Of a DNA stretch of 64,000 bases, positions 16,118 through 23,693 are shown in pieces (the stretch's first letter is position 1; every line of letters starts with the position of its first letter). The position numbers were made by a program, and so were the translations under genes. The DNA is taken from assembly GCF_000442275.2 (NCBI RefSeq), contig NZ_KE557312.1, forward strand, positions 186,001 to 250,000. The letters are read 5' to 3'. A model generated the notes under the pieces. It was given only the letters and a program-made list of their open reading frames with translations. It searched no databases and was not told the origin of the DNA. Origin of the DNA: Litoreibacter arenae DSM 19593. Lineage in GTDB: Bacteria; Pseudomonadota; Alphaproteobacteria; Rhodobacterales; Rhodobacteraceae.

Positions 16118-17380
16118 ATGAACGTAGAAGTGGCAACGGATCGCCACTCTTCCGAAGCCGATACGGCGCATTCGGAATGGTGGCGGGGTTTCTTACGGGG
16201 AGATCATCTTTGGGATGATCCCACCAAGAAGCAATTGTCGGTTGTCGATTTGTTCTGCGGTTCCGGTGGCTTCGGATTGGGGGCAGCCCTTGCAGCCAGC
16301 TGCTTCGATAGCCGTGCCGTTTTCCACGCAATCGCCGACGCGGACGTTTCCGCGATGGAGGTCTATGGCCGGTCCTTGCCGGTAAGAAAGAAAATCGCCG
16401 ACTCTCTCGCGACGATCGTGGACTACTCGGTCTATGAAATGGGTGATACCGCCGAGTTCGACTATCCCCCGGAAATAATTCAACATGACCTCGCCGTGGA
16501 GGTGGGAAAGACGGACCTGCTTATCGCAGGGCCGCCATGCCAAGGGCATTCAAACTTAAACAATCATACGCGTCGAAATGATCCTAGGAACGACTTGTTG
16601 GTCGCGACGGCGGCGATCGCGGTCGCTCTAGAGGCGAAGGCCATTGTCATTGAGAACGTTCCGGGCGTGGTTCGTTCCCACAGCGACGTCGTCGAACTCG
16701 CGCGTCGTCTGCTGACTTCAGAGGGCTATGCTGTGGCCGATCGTGTCCTTAGGATGGACGATCTGGGCGGATGGCAGACCCGCGCGCGATATTTCATGAT
16801 CGCAGTCAAAGGCGCCGAGCAAGGGCTCTTGCAGGATACTCTGACCCACTTGGCGACTGAAGGTTCTGGAACATGTTTCTCGAAAAGGGAGCCACTTGAT
16901 GTTCTTTGGGCAATCGCTGACCTTGAGAACAGCGGGGGCAATTCGGTTTTCGACACGTCGCCGGTCCAGGGGCCTGAGAACATTCGGCGGATAGACTTCC
17001 TCTTCGACGAGGGTATCTACGATCTCCCAAACAGCGAACGCCCCGACTGCCACAAAGATGGAACGACTTACACGTCGGTCTATGGTCGAATGCACCCTGA
17101 CCGGCCCGCACCGACGATCACGACCGGCATCGGTACACCTGGTCAAGGAAGGTTCATCCACCCGACCCGGCGTCGCCTGATTACGCCGCATGAAGCCGCT
17201 CGTATTCAGTCCTTTCCCGATGGCTACGGCTTCATGGGGGGAGATGGCGAGACGCCTCGAAAAGCATTGGCGAAATGGATCGGTGACGCAGTGCCTCCCT
17301 ACCTCGGCATGTCAGCCGTTTGTGCGGCTCTGTCGGTCTTGACGGGCGCTGCTCCCAAGGTTCCTTGGGAAGCTGGATAG
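16118..17380 (+). CDS. DNA (cytosine-5-)-methyltransferase
   Basis: A 420-residue C5 methylase with the motifs in standard order. Motif I is SVVDLFCGSGGFGLGAA (about residues 41-57), motif IV LLIAGPPCQGHS with catalytic Cys141, motif VI IENVPGV, and motif VIII WQTRARYF. Motifs IX/X are ITPHEAARIQSFPDGY and WIGDAVPPYLG. It transfers a methyl group from S-adenosylmethionine to C5 of cytosine. The target-recognition region between motifs VIII and IX is about 110 residues, so the sequence specificity is that of a mono-specific enzyme but cannot be read. In this operon it probably marks self DNA; the nearby Vsr fits repair of deaminated 5-methylcytosine. Confidence 0.95.
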   Translation: MNVEVATDRHSSEADTAHSEWWRGFLRGDHLWDDPTKKQLSVVDLFCGSGGFGLGAALAASCFDSRAVFHAIADADVSAMEVYGRSLPVRKKIADSLATIVDYSVYEMGDTAEFDYPPEIIQHDLAVEVGKTDLLIAGPPCQGHSNLNNHTRRNDPRNDLLVATAAIAVALEAKAIVIENVPGVVRSHSDVVELARRLLTSEGYAVADRVLRMDDLGGWQTRARYFMIAVKGAEQGLLQDTLTHLATEGSGTCFSKREPLDVLWAIADLENSGGNSVFDTSPVQGPENIRRIDFLFDEGIYDLPNSERPDCHKDGTTYTSVYGRMHPDRPAPTITTGIGTPGQGRFIHPTRRRLITPHEAARIQSFPDGYGFMGGDGETPRKALAKWIGDAVPPYLGMSAVCAALSVLTGAAPKVPWEAG

Positions 17381-17435
17381 CGAAATCCGGCACCCCCCAA
17401 CGCCGTCTCGACGCCATTCAAGAGGGTACACGCCC

Positions 17436-18752
17436 GTGACGAAGGAAATCGACGACCTCCGCGAATACCTGCGCAATTACCTCGGCGGTCATTCGTCCGT
17501 GGATAAGGTAACACCCAAGAGCGGTAACTCCGACGAGGTGCATCTTGCAGTCTATCGGACGCGGAACGGCAAACCGATTGGTGTCGAGTTCGACAAGGAG
17601 ACGCTGCAAATCATCTGGGTTCGCGCTGCAGACACGATTACTGTCGCCTCACCAGATGTGAAGGTGACCAAGAAGAACTGGAATGGGATAGAGTGGAAGA
17701 GCGCGGACGATAAAGGCGCAAATAGTAATCTTGGCGGATACGAAGACTTCGTCGGCCATGACCTTGTGCGCTTTGGCGTCAAGTCGAAGAACGCGGCGCA
17801 TGAGATCCTTGACCAACTGTTCGAAGGTCGCACGACGCGCCGCTATTTCCTGAAGGTGAACGGTGAGTTGCATTGTCCAAAGAGCATTTGCCGCCCCGCT
17901 GCCTCTTCTGACTGGGACGGTGGCGAAGTGCTCATCCCCGACAGCGGTCCCATCTACGCGGTCGAAGGATCTCGCCCGAACGCGCCAGAGATTCAACAAG
18001 GTGACGAACTCTGGATCTGGACGCACGAAGACGACGAGTTTGGTCGCGGTTGGGGTCTGACGGCAAAGGCAACGGCAGGTCCGCAACGAAAACAGGATAA
18101 CTTCATCGCGATCACCTTGCGGGACGTTGAACGACTGCCGCGCCCCTTCGGTCTGCGTGATCTCGGTGATGGCGAGACGGGCAGTCGTCTTCTCAATCAC
18201 ACGAGGGCGCACCGCCATCATCAGGCATATCTGATCGAAGATGATGACTATGCGGACTTTCGGAAGGTCGTTGACGCAAAGTCCCACGAGTTGCCCGAAG
18301 ACATTCGCCAGAGTTACGCCCAAGGTTGGGAACGTGAAGTCCTGACCCATAAAGACGACCTGCTGGCGGGATTACAGGACCGAAAGACCTCGACACAGAA
18401 GGCACGATCGGGTCAGGCGCAGTTCAGGGACGCGCTGATGAAGCGATACATGGGGCGGTGCGTCATAACGAGATGCGCCATCTCAGAAGCGTTGGAGGCG
18501 GCGCATATCATGCCACACACCGGCGATCCGAAATGGGACCATCCCGACAACGGGATGCTGCTTCGTCGCGACCTGCACTCGCTGTTCGATGCGATGCTTT
18601 GGAGCATCGATCCAAAGAACAACAGAATGCGCATGGCGGAGCGTTTGAAGACGACGACCTATGGCAAACTCGACGGGCGCGAGATCGATCATCAGGTCGC
18701 ACCGGCATTGCTCGAAGTTCATTTCAGGCAGTTCAAGAAGGGTAACGTATGA
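17436..18752 (+). CDS. HNH endonuclease with a possible PUA/EVE-like middle domain
   Basis: From GTG 17436 the product is 438 residues. The C-terminal 110 residues are an HNH_2-type nuclease: GRCVITRCAISEALEAAHI, MPHTGDPKWDHPDNGM and LLRRDLHSLFDAML give the His-Asn-His metal site. The middle (GDELWIWTHEDDEFGRGWG, FIAITLRDVERLPRPFG) resembles PUA/EVE-type folds that read modified bases. The N-terminal 130 residues are unrecognised. EVE/PUA-HNH fusions are known among modification-dependent restriction enzymes; here, beside a methylase, the domain could instead sense the methylation state. The domain assignment is inference. Its stop overlaps a 36-codon frame. Confidence 0.87.
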   Translation: MTKEIDDLREYLRNYLGGHSSVDKVTPKSGNSDEVHLAVYRTRNGKPIGVEFDKETLQIIWVRAADTITVASPDVKVTKKNWNGIEWKSADDKGANSNLGGYEDFVGHDLVRFGVKSKNAAHEILDQLFEGRTTRRYFLKVNGELHCPKSICRPAASSDWDGGEVLIPDSGPIYAVEGSRPNAPEIQQGDELWIWTHEDDEFGRGWGLTAKATAGPQRKQDNFIAITLRDVERLPRPFGLRDLGDGETGSRLLNHTRAHRHHQAYLIEDDDYADFRKVVDAKSHELPEDIRQSYAQGWEREVLTHKDDLLAGLQDRKTSTQKARSGQAQFRDALMKRYMGRCVITRCAISEALEAAHIMPHTGDPKWDHPDNGMLLRRDLHSLFDAMLWSIDPKNNRMRMAERLKTTTYGKLDGREIDHQVAPALLEVHFRQFKKGNV

Positions 18753-18859
18753 CGGCGACCAGTTTCACCTTCGCGGATCGGATCGAAACGGAGACCCGCG
18801 CCGGTTCAAGCGCCGCCGACCAACTTCTCGACGCGTTTCAAGTGGAGATGAGCGCGTGA
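18749..18859 (+). CDS. 36-residue peptide overlapping both neighbours
   Basis: ATG 18749 overlaps the HNH stop (ATGA) and its own TGA overlaps the GTG start of the CBS-HEPN gene (GTGA). It reads MTATSFTFADRIETETRAG and ends DAFQVEMSA, a mostly helical acidic peptide. The double overlap argues that it is translated, either as a functional small partner such as an antitoxin or as a coupling leader. No family recognised. Confidence 0.6.
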   Translation: MTATSFTFADRIETETRAGSSAADQLLDAFQVEMSA

Positions 18860-19701
18860 GTGCAGGAGTGGTTGAGTTCTCTGAGCAACGCCACCTGAAC
18901 GATCTGAAAAGCGTTCAGGGTCAGTTGACCCTTTCCAACATCATGACGCCGCGCCACGAGTTCATATGCTGCACTGCCAATGAACCCGCGCAAGGTGTTA
19001 TGGAACGTATTCCGGCAGTCTTTGATGCTGTTCCCGTAATCGACTCCACGGACGCGACAGATACATCTGCCCCGATTATCGGTCTTCTTCATCGCGACCA
19101 CATTCCGTTCAGGAACAAGAGCATTCGTGCCGCTGACTGCGCTGACGCATCTGCGATCACCCAAGCGCATCCTTCGAACCGCAACCTTCTTGTCTATATT
19201 CATGATCTGAGCGGTCATCCGGTCGAGTTCGTTCAAGAAGATGGTCAAATTGTCGGTCTGGTGACGCCATATGACCTTGAACGCCTTCCCGTGAGAACCG
19301 CTCTGTTCGCCCAGATCATCAATGTTGAACGGTTGATAGGCGACCTGATACGCGAACGCTTTCCTGACACCGTTGAATGGGAAAGGTTGATCTCGCCCAA
19401 CCTTCGCAGCGAGTTACAAACAGGTCTGGCGCGCGCCCGTGGCGCAGAGAGTTCCGGTCATGCAATTCTCTCCGTTGGTTTCGGTGTGAAACTCGACCTA
19501 CTTGCCCATTGTTTCGAGGGGGCGCGGAATAAGTCTTGGGCTCTTCAAGAGCGCCACGAAATCAGGATCTTTCGTAACAACGTCGCCCACGGAGCACCGT
19601 TCCCGGATGTGATGCAATTGCCCGGGCAAGTTCGAAACCTGATCCGACTACGCATTCTCATTTCAGGTCGTATTGCTAAACTCAAAGGTCAGGATTCATG
19701 A
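18856..19701 (+). CDS. CBS-pair protein with a C-terminal HEPN-like RNase motif
   Basis: From GTG 18856 the product is 281 residues. The N-terminal half has a CBS pair (LTLSNIMTPRHEFICC, APIIGLLHRDHI, then HPVEFVQEDGQIVGLVTPYD), which normally binds adenosine nucleotides. The C-terminal half is helical and ends with ALQERHEIRIFRNNVAHG, which contains R240-x4-H245, the HEPN signature of defence and toxin RNases. A nucleotide-sensing CBS module joined to an RNase-type HEPN domain fits an abortive-infection effector or regulator at the end of the operon. RNase activity is inferred from the motif alone. Confidence 0.78.
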   Translation: MSAGVVEFSEQRHLNDLKSVQGQLTLSNIMTPRHEFICCTANEPAQGVMERIPAVFDAVPVIDSTDATDTSAPIIGLLHRDHIPFRNKSIRAADCADASAITQAHPSNRNLLVYIHDLSGHPVEFVQEDGQIVGLVTPYDLERLPVRTALFAQIINVERLIGDLIRERFPDTVEWERLISPNLRSELQTGLARARGAESSGHAILSVGFGVKLDLLAHCFEGARNKSWALQERHEIRIFRNNVAHGAPFPDVMQLPGQVRNLIRLRILISGRIAKLKGQDS

Positions 19702-19796
19702 CTGAAACCCACACCACCGCAGACATTCAGCAAGAGAAGGTTTTCTGGGTGTATCCTGGCCGCTGCCTCAAGCTGCTTACTCCTTTCACTATCTGA
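19698..19796 (+). CDS. short, probably degraded frame at the island end
   Basis: ATG 19698 overlaps the CBS-HEPN stop and encodes 32 residues (MTETHTTADIQQEKVFWVY...). Past about 19755 a different frame looks more protein-like (AAYSFHYLKKQASEITCAA), suggesting a frameshifted or truncated gene cut at the island boundary. Nothing else is visible up to the attachment repeat. Confidence 0.3.
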   Translation: MTETHTTADIQQEKVFWVYPGRCLKLLTPFTI

Positions 19797-19942
19797 AGAA
19801 GCAGGCCTCCGAGATCACATGCGCGGCGCCGTTGAACTCTTCGAAAAAGTGGGACACAAATCCGAAAAAATCCAATTAACATGGTGAAAGAAAAAAGTCT
19901 CACCGCCTCGTAACTTATTACAATAAAAACAAGAGGTTATGT

Positions 19943-19957
19943 CGCCCCTGGGCACCA
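19943..19957 (+). repeat. attR core: duplicate of the tRNA-Phe 3' end
   Basis: CGCCCCTGGGCACCA is identical to the last 15 nt of tRNA-Phe (7170-7184) and in the same orientation. The bases on either side differ from those at the tRNA. No tRNA body precedes it, so it marks the distal island junction. Confidence 0.88.
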
Positions 19958-20090
19958 TTTTTCAAAAGCTGTAAGTTTGGCGGGCCGGTTGCTACGGTCT
20001 GAACGTTTGCAGCTATGTGTTTTGATCTCTGCCGGTTTGACCGATGGCGAGTTTCCGTCGCAGCAGCGTCCTCACAAAACTACTTGAAGT

Positions 20091-20104
20091 GTGATCTTGA
20101 TCAA
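20091..20104 (+). promoter_or_regulatory. FNR/FnrL-type box upstream of hemN
   Basis: GTGATCTTGATCAA matches the FNR consensus TTGAT-N4-ATCAA at nine of ten positions. It lies about 85 bp before the hemN start. FnrL control of the oxygen-independent coproporphyrinogen oxidase is well known in Rhodobacter relatives, so low-oxygen activation is likely here. The surrounding 19958-20188 contains no gene. Confidence 0.72.
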
Positions 20105-20188
20105 AGTTCAGCTTTCCGTTTTGTCTCAGAAAAGGGTCAACTGCGGCATACTCGATTTGCCGCTTGCCAGATGAAAAGCGAAACAGTC

Positions 20189-21538
20189 ATGACCGACCCG
20201 ATGAAGACCTACATGAGCCGGAATGTTCCGCGCTACACAAGTTACCCAACCGCGCCGCATTTCTCCAAAGACGTCGGTGCGCGCGAATACGCTGCCTGGT
20301 TGGCCGAGCTTTCCCCGGACGATCCGGTGTCGCTCTACCTGCACGTGCCCTATTGCCGCGAGTTGTGCTGGTATTGCGGTTGCAACATGAAGCTGGCCAA
20401 GAAAGACGCCCCCGTGGCGCAATACGCTGCCACGTTGACCCAAGAAATTGCGGTTCTGGCAGCCCATCTTCCAGAGCGGATGAAAGTGTCGCATCTCGCA
20501 TGGGGTGGTGGCACGCCGACAGCGCTTAAACCGGACGATTTGGAACGGGCGATGAACGAAGTGCGCGCTCGGTTTGATATCATTGACGGCGCAGAGCTTG
20601 CGATTGAAAGCGATCCGCGGACGCTGACCTCCGAAATGATCACGCGGATCGGGCAACTCGGCTTCACCCGTGCCAGCTTCGGCGTGCAGGAATTCGACCC
20701 CAAGGTACAAAAGGCGATCAACCGGATCCAACCCCCCGACATGGTGCGCCGCTCGGTCGACGGTTTGCGCGAGGCAGGCGTAAATAGCATCAACTTCGAT
20801 TTGATCTACGGGCTGCCCCATCAAACGGTGGAGACGCTGCTTGAAACGATCGGCCTGTGCGCCGAGATGCGCCCCGACCGGATCGCACTTTTCGGATATG
20901 CACACGTTCCATGGATGGCCAAGAAGCAACGACTGATTGACGAGGCCGCGTTGCCGGGGCCTGAGGCGCGTCTGGCGCAGGCGCAGGCGGCGGCAGAGGC
21001 GTTGGTAAATGCGGGATATGTGGCCATCGGTCTGGACCACTTCGCACTTCCGGACGACGCCATGGCGCAGGCTGCCGCTAACGGGACCCTGCGGCGCAAC
21101 TTCCAAGGCTACACCACCGACCGTGCCGAGACGATGCTGGGCGTTGGTGTCACATCCATCGGGCGCACGCCGTCGGGTTATTTCCAGAACATTGCGGAGA
21201 CCGGCGCATGGGCGCGTGCGGTCGAAGCGGGGGAGCTTCCGGTAGGCAAGGGGGTCGCGTTCAAGGATCAGGACGCCTTGCGCGGGCATGTCATCGAGCG
21301 GCTCATGTGCATCGGCGAGGTCGATCTGGACGACGCAGGACGCTGCTTTGACGCCCCCCGACACTGGTATGCTGAGCATGAGGCGGAACTGATCGTTTTG
21401 CAGGCCGACGGCCTGATCACGCGACAAGGTGGCAAATTGAAGGTGACGGAGCGCGGCATGCAGGTTGTTCGTGTCGTTGCCTCGGCGTTTGACGCCTATT
21501 TCTCGTCGAGCCCCGCACGACACGCGGTCGCTGTCTAA
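20189..21538 (+). CDS. hemN: oxygen-independent coproporphyrinogen III dehydrogenase
   Basis: HemN is a radical-SAM enzyme that converts coproporphyrinogen III to protoporphyrinogen IX without oxygen in haem/bacteriochlorophyll synthesis. The 449-residue product shows VPRYTSYPTAPHF, the iron-sulphur motif PYCRELCWYCGC (C-x3-C-x2-C at residues 56, 60, 63), AWGGGTPTAL, ASFGVQEFDPKVQKAINR and FDLIYGLPHQ. ATG 20189 gives the standard length; ATG 20171 is also in frame. The long upstream extension to 20015 covers the FNR box and is rejected. It is the first chromosomal gene after the island. Confidence 0.95.
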   Translation: MTDPMKTYMSRNVPRYTSYPTAPHFSKDVGAREYAAWLAELSPDDPVSLYLHVPYCRELCWYCGCNMKLAKKDAPVAQYAATLTQEIAVLAAHLPERMKVSHLAWGGGTPTALKPDDLERAMNEVRARFDIIDGAELAIESDPRTLTSEMITRIGQLGFTRASFGVQEFDPKVQKAINRIQPPDMVRRSVDGLREAGVNSINFDLIYGLPHQTVETLLETIGLCAEMRPDRIALFGYAHVPWMAKKQRLIDEAALPGPEARLAQAQAAAEALVNAGYVAIGLDHFALPDDAMAQAAANGTLRRNFQGYTTDRAETMLGVGVTSIGRTPSGYFQNIAETGAWARAVEAGELPVGKGVAFKDQDALRGHVIERLMCIGEVDLDDAGRCFDAPRHWYAEHEAELIVLQADGLITRQGGKLKVTERGMQVVRVVASAFDAYFSSSPARHAVAV

Positions 21539-21580
21539 GAGCCGGAGCGGCAATGATCTGTCGGCTTGTGGGCCGCTGAT

Positions 21581-21609
21581 TTGCAATTTTGCACTGTTTT
21601 CCCTATCTT
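21581..21609 (+). promoter_or_regulatory. candidate sigma-70-type promoter for the NUDIX gene
   Basis: TTGCAA (21581-21586), 17 bp, TATCTT (21604-21609), 39 bp before the proposed start. A short inverted repeat (TTTCCC...GGGAAA) overlaps the -10. Confidence 0.45.
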
Positions 21610-21648
21610 AGGGGAAACAACCAAAAAAATTGCTTGAGCGGTTTCACC

Positions 21649-22107
21649 TTGATCAAACTTGTCCAGAATTTCTGGGGCAGTTTCCTGTCCCCCATGTTGC
21701 GGCGTCCAAAGCGGCTGCAAGTCGCAGCGCTCTGCTATCGCGGTCGCGGCGCTGACCGCGAAGTGCTGCTTGTGACCAGTCGTGACAGCGGGCGCTGGAT
21801 CATTCCGAAAGGGTGGCCCATTCGCGGCCTGAGTTCCCCCGAAGCCGCCATGCAGGAGGCCTGGGAGGAGGCTGGCGTCTCCAAGGGACGCATGAACCCC
21901 AAGTCGATCGGTACGTACTCCTACGACAAGACACTTCGCTCCGGCCTGCCCGTGCCGGTCGAGACGTTGGTCTATCCGCTGGCGGTCGATGATCTGGCCG
22001 AAGACTTTCCCGAATCCCATGAACGCCGACGACGTTGGGTCAGCCCCGCGGACGCCGCCGGGATGGTGCGGGAGAGCGAGCTCAAGACCATATTGCGCGA
22101 GTGGTGA
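21649..22107 (+). CDS. NUDIX hydrolase
   Basis: The product, 152 residues from TTG 21649, resembles the diphosphoinositol-polyphosphate-type NUDIX proteins of alphaproteobacteria: MLRRPKRLQVAALCYR, TSRDSGRWIIPKGWPI, then the NUDIX box SSPEAAMQEAWEEAGV. The first Arg of the canonical REUxEE is Gln here; the metal-binding EE pair is intact. The substrate is unknown, some nucleoside or inositol diphosphate derivative. ATG 21694 is an alternative start, but the upstream residues (IKLVQNFWGSFLSP) look like family sequence. Confidence 0.85.
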   Translation: MIKLVQNFWGSFLSPMLRRPKRLQVAALCYRGRGADREVLLVTSRDSGRWIIPKGWPIRGLSSPEAAMQEAWEEAGVSKGRMNPKSIGTYSYDKTLRSGLPVPVETLVYPLAVDDLAEDFPESHERRRRWVSPADAAGMVRESELKTILREW

Positions 22108-22202
22108 AGCGCTGCGGAGCTTTTACCAAAGACTGAATCCTGACGCTTGATTTCACCTGCGGTTTGGGTGACTACTCCCCCAAAATTAAACGGGGACGGA
22201 TA

Positions 22203-23690
22203 ATGGCGGAAGAACCACAAGGCGATGCTCGCCATCTGGAGACGCTAGATCGCGATCTGGATCGCTATTCAAGTCTGGAGATGGCGACAAGCTATGTGTC
22301 GCGGCCAATGGTCGGGCCAGGCATCGCCTTTGTGTTCATCATGATGGCCGGTATGTTTGCCGCCATGCTGTTCGGTCAGGCGAACAACTCCATCATCGTC
22401 ATCGTCGCGGCCTGTTTCGGGGCGTATATGGCCCTCAACATCGGCGCCAATGACGTCGCAAACAACATGGGGCCTGCTGTTGGTGCAAATGCACTGAGCA
22501 TGGGTGGAGCCATCGCCATTGCCATCGTTTTCGAGAGCGCAGGGGCACTGATCGCGGGCGGGGACGTGGTGTCTACCATCGCCAAGGGTATCATCGCGCC
22601 GGAAAGCATGGGGGACGCGCAAACGTTTATGTGGGCCATGCTCGCGGCTCTGTTATCCGCCGCGCTGTGGGTCAATCTTGCGACTTGGGTTGGCGCACCT
22701 GTATCGACCACGCACTCGGTTGTGGGTGGTGTGATGGGGGCGGGTATCGCCTCGGCGGGCCTTGCGGCGGTAAGCTGGTCGACGATGGGGGCAATTGCCG
22801 CCAGTTGGGTTATTTCACCGCTGTTGGGTGGCCTTATTGCCGCCGGCTTCTTGTGGCTAATCAAGTCCCGCATCATCTACCGCGACGACAAGATTGCGGC
22901 TGCGCGTAAATGGGTGCCTGTGCTGGTTGGAATCATGGCAGGCGCGTTTTCCGCCTATCTGGCCCTTAAGGGCCTGAAGAAGCTGGTCAAGATCGACATG
23001 TCCATGGCGCTGCTGATCGGCTTGGCCATCGGTGTCGTAACATGGGCGATCATGATCCCGACAATTCGCAAGCAGTCCGAAGGGCTGGAGAACCGCAACA
23101 AGTCGCTGAAGGTTCTATTCGGAATCCCGCTCGTCGTGTCGGCGGCACTTCTGAGCTTTGCCCACGGTGCAAATGACGTCGCCAACGCGGTTGGCCCGCT
23201 GGCCGCAATCGTGCAGGCGTCGCAATCGGGCGATTTCACCCATGCGGTGAATATTCCGTTGTGGGTCATGATCATCGGCGCATTCGGAATTTCCTTCGGC
23301 TTGTTCCTGTTCGGTCCCAAGCTGATCCGGATGGTCGGTAGCCAGATCACCAAACTTAACCCTATGCGCGCCTATTGCGTGGCCCTGTCGGCGGCAATCA
23401 CCGTTATTGTTGCCAGTTGGTTGGGGCTACCCGTCAGCTCCACCCACATCGCGGTGGGTGGCGTGTTTGGCGTGGGCTTTTTCCGCGAGTGGGACGCGGA
23501 GCGCCGGATCAAGAATGCCCGTCTGGCAATGCCTGACCGGCCGAGTGTTGCCCCGGAAGAGCGCCGCCGCCGCAAACTGGTGCGCCGTTCGCATTTCATG
23601 ACGATCATTGCCGCATGGGTGATTACCGTTCCGGCAGCTGCGATCCTGTCCGGCGTGATCTTCCTGGGAATTCACGCGATCATGACTTAA
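22203..23690 (+). CDS. pit: inorganic phosphate transporter, PiT family
   Basis: A 495-residue membrane protein with about ten to twelve transmembrane segments and the duplicated PHO4 signature. The first copy is NIGANDVANNMGPAVGA and the second SFAHGANDVANAVGPLAA, each followed by Gly/Ser-rich helices (APVSTTHSVVGGVMGAG; PVSSTHIAVGGVFGVG). PiT carriers import metal-phosphate complexes by proton or sodium symport at the inner membrane. Start ATG 22203 begins MAEEPQGDARHLETLDRD. No Pho box was recognised. It ends 3 bp from the convergent pxpC gene. Confidence 0.94.
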   Translation: MAEEPQGDARHLETLDRDLDRYSSLEMATSYVSRPMVGPGIAFVFIMMAGMFAAMLFGQANNSIIVIVAACFGAYMALNIGANDVANNMGPAVGANALSMGGAIAIAIVFESAGALIAGGDVVSTIAKGIIAPESMGDAQTFMWAMLAALLSAALWVNLATWVGAPVSTTHSVVGGVMGAGIASAGLAAVSWSTMGAIAASWVISPLLGGLIAAGFLWLIKSRIIYRDDKIAAARKWVPVLVGIMAGAFSAYLALKGLKKLVKIDMSMALLIGLAIGVVTWAIMIPTIRKQSEGLENRNKSLKVLFGIPLVVSAALLSFAHGANDVANAVGPLAAIVQASQSGDFTHAVNIPLWVMIIGAFGISFGLFLFGPKLIRMVGSQITKLNPMRAYCVALSAAITVIVASWLGLPVSSTHIAVGGVFGVGFFREWDAERRIKNARLAMPDRPSVAPEERRRRKLVRRSHFMTIIAAWVITVPAAAILSGVIFLGIHAIMT

Positions 23691-23693
23691 GGA

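Larger units (their letters stand above)
7185..19957. mobile_element. integrative genomic island at tRNA-Phe carrying a predicted defence operon
   Basis: The segment between the two 15-bp tRNA-Phe repeats is about 12.8 kb. It has a tyrosine integrase and an AlpA-like protein at the tRNA-proximal end, a decayed toxin-antitoxin module, several degraded reading frames, and restriction/defence-type genes as cargo. Conserved housekeeping genes resume on both sides (yacG before, hemN after). No conjugation, replication or phage structural genes are visible, so it would need help to transfer. The integrase has a changed catalytic residue (see its entry), so it may be immobile. Confidence 0.88.

Noticed and set aside
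7185-19957. Interpretation of the island as a prophage
   Set aside because: No capsid, terminase, portal, tail, lysis or replication genes; only the integrase, the AlpA-like gene and the hydrolase are phage-like.
20126-21586. 486-codon open frame on the minus strand opposite hemN
   Set aside because: It mirrors hemN codon structure; hemN has all radical-SAM motifs, and the opposite product is Arg/His/Gln-rich with no family features.
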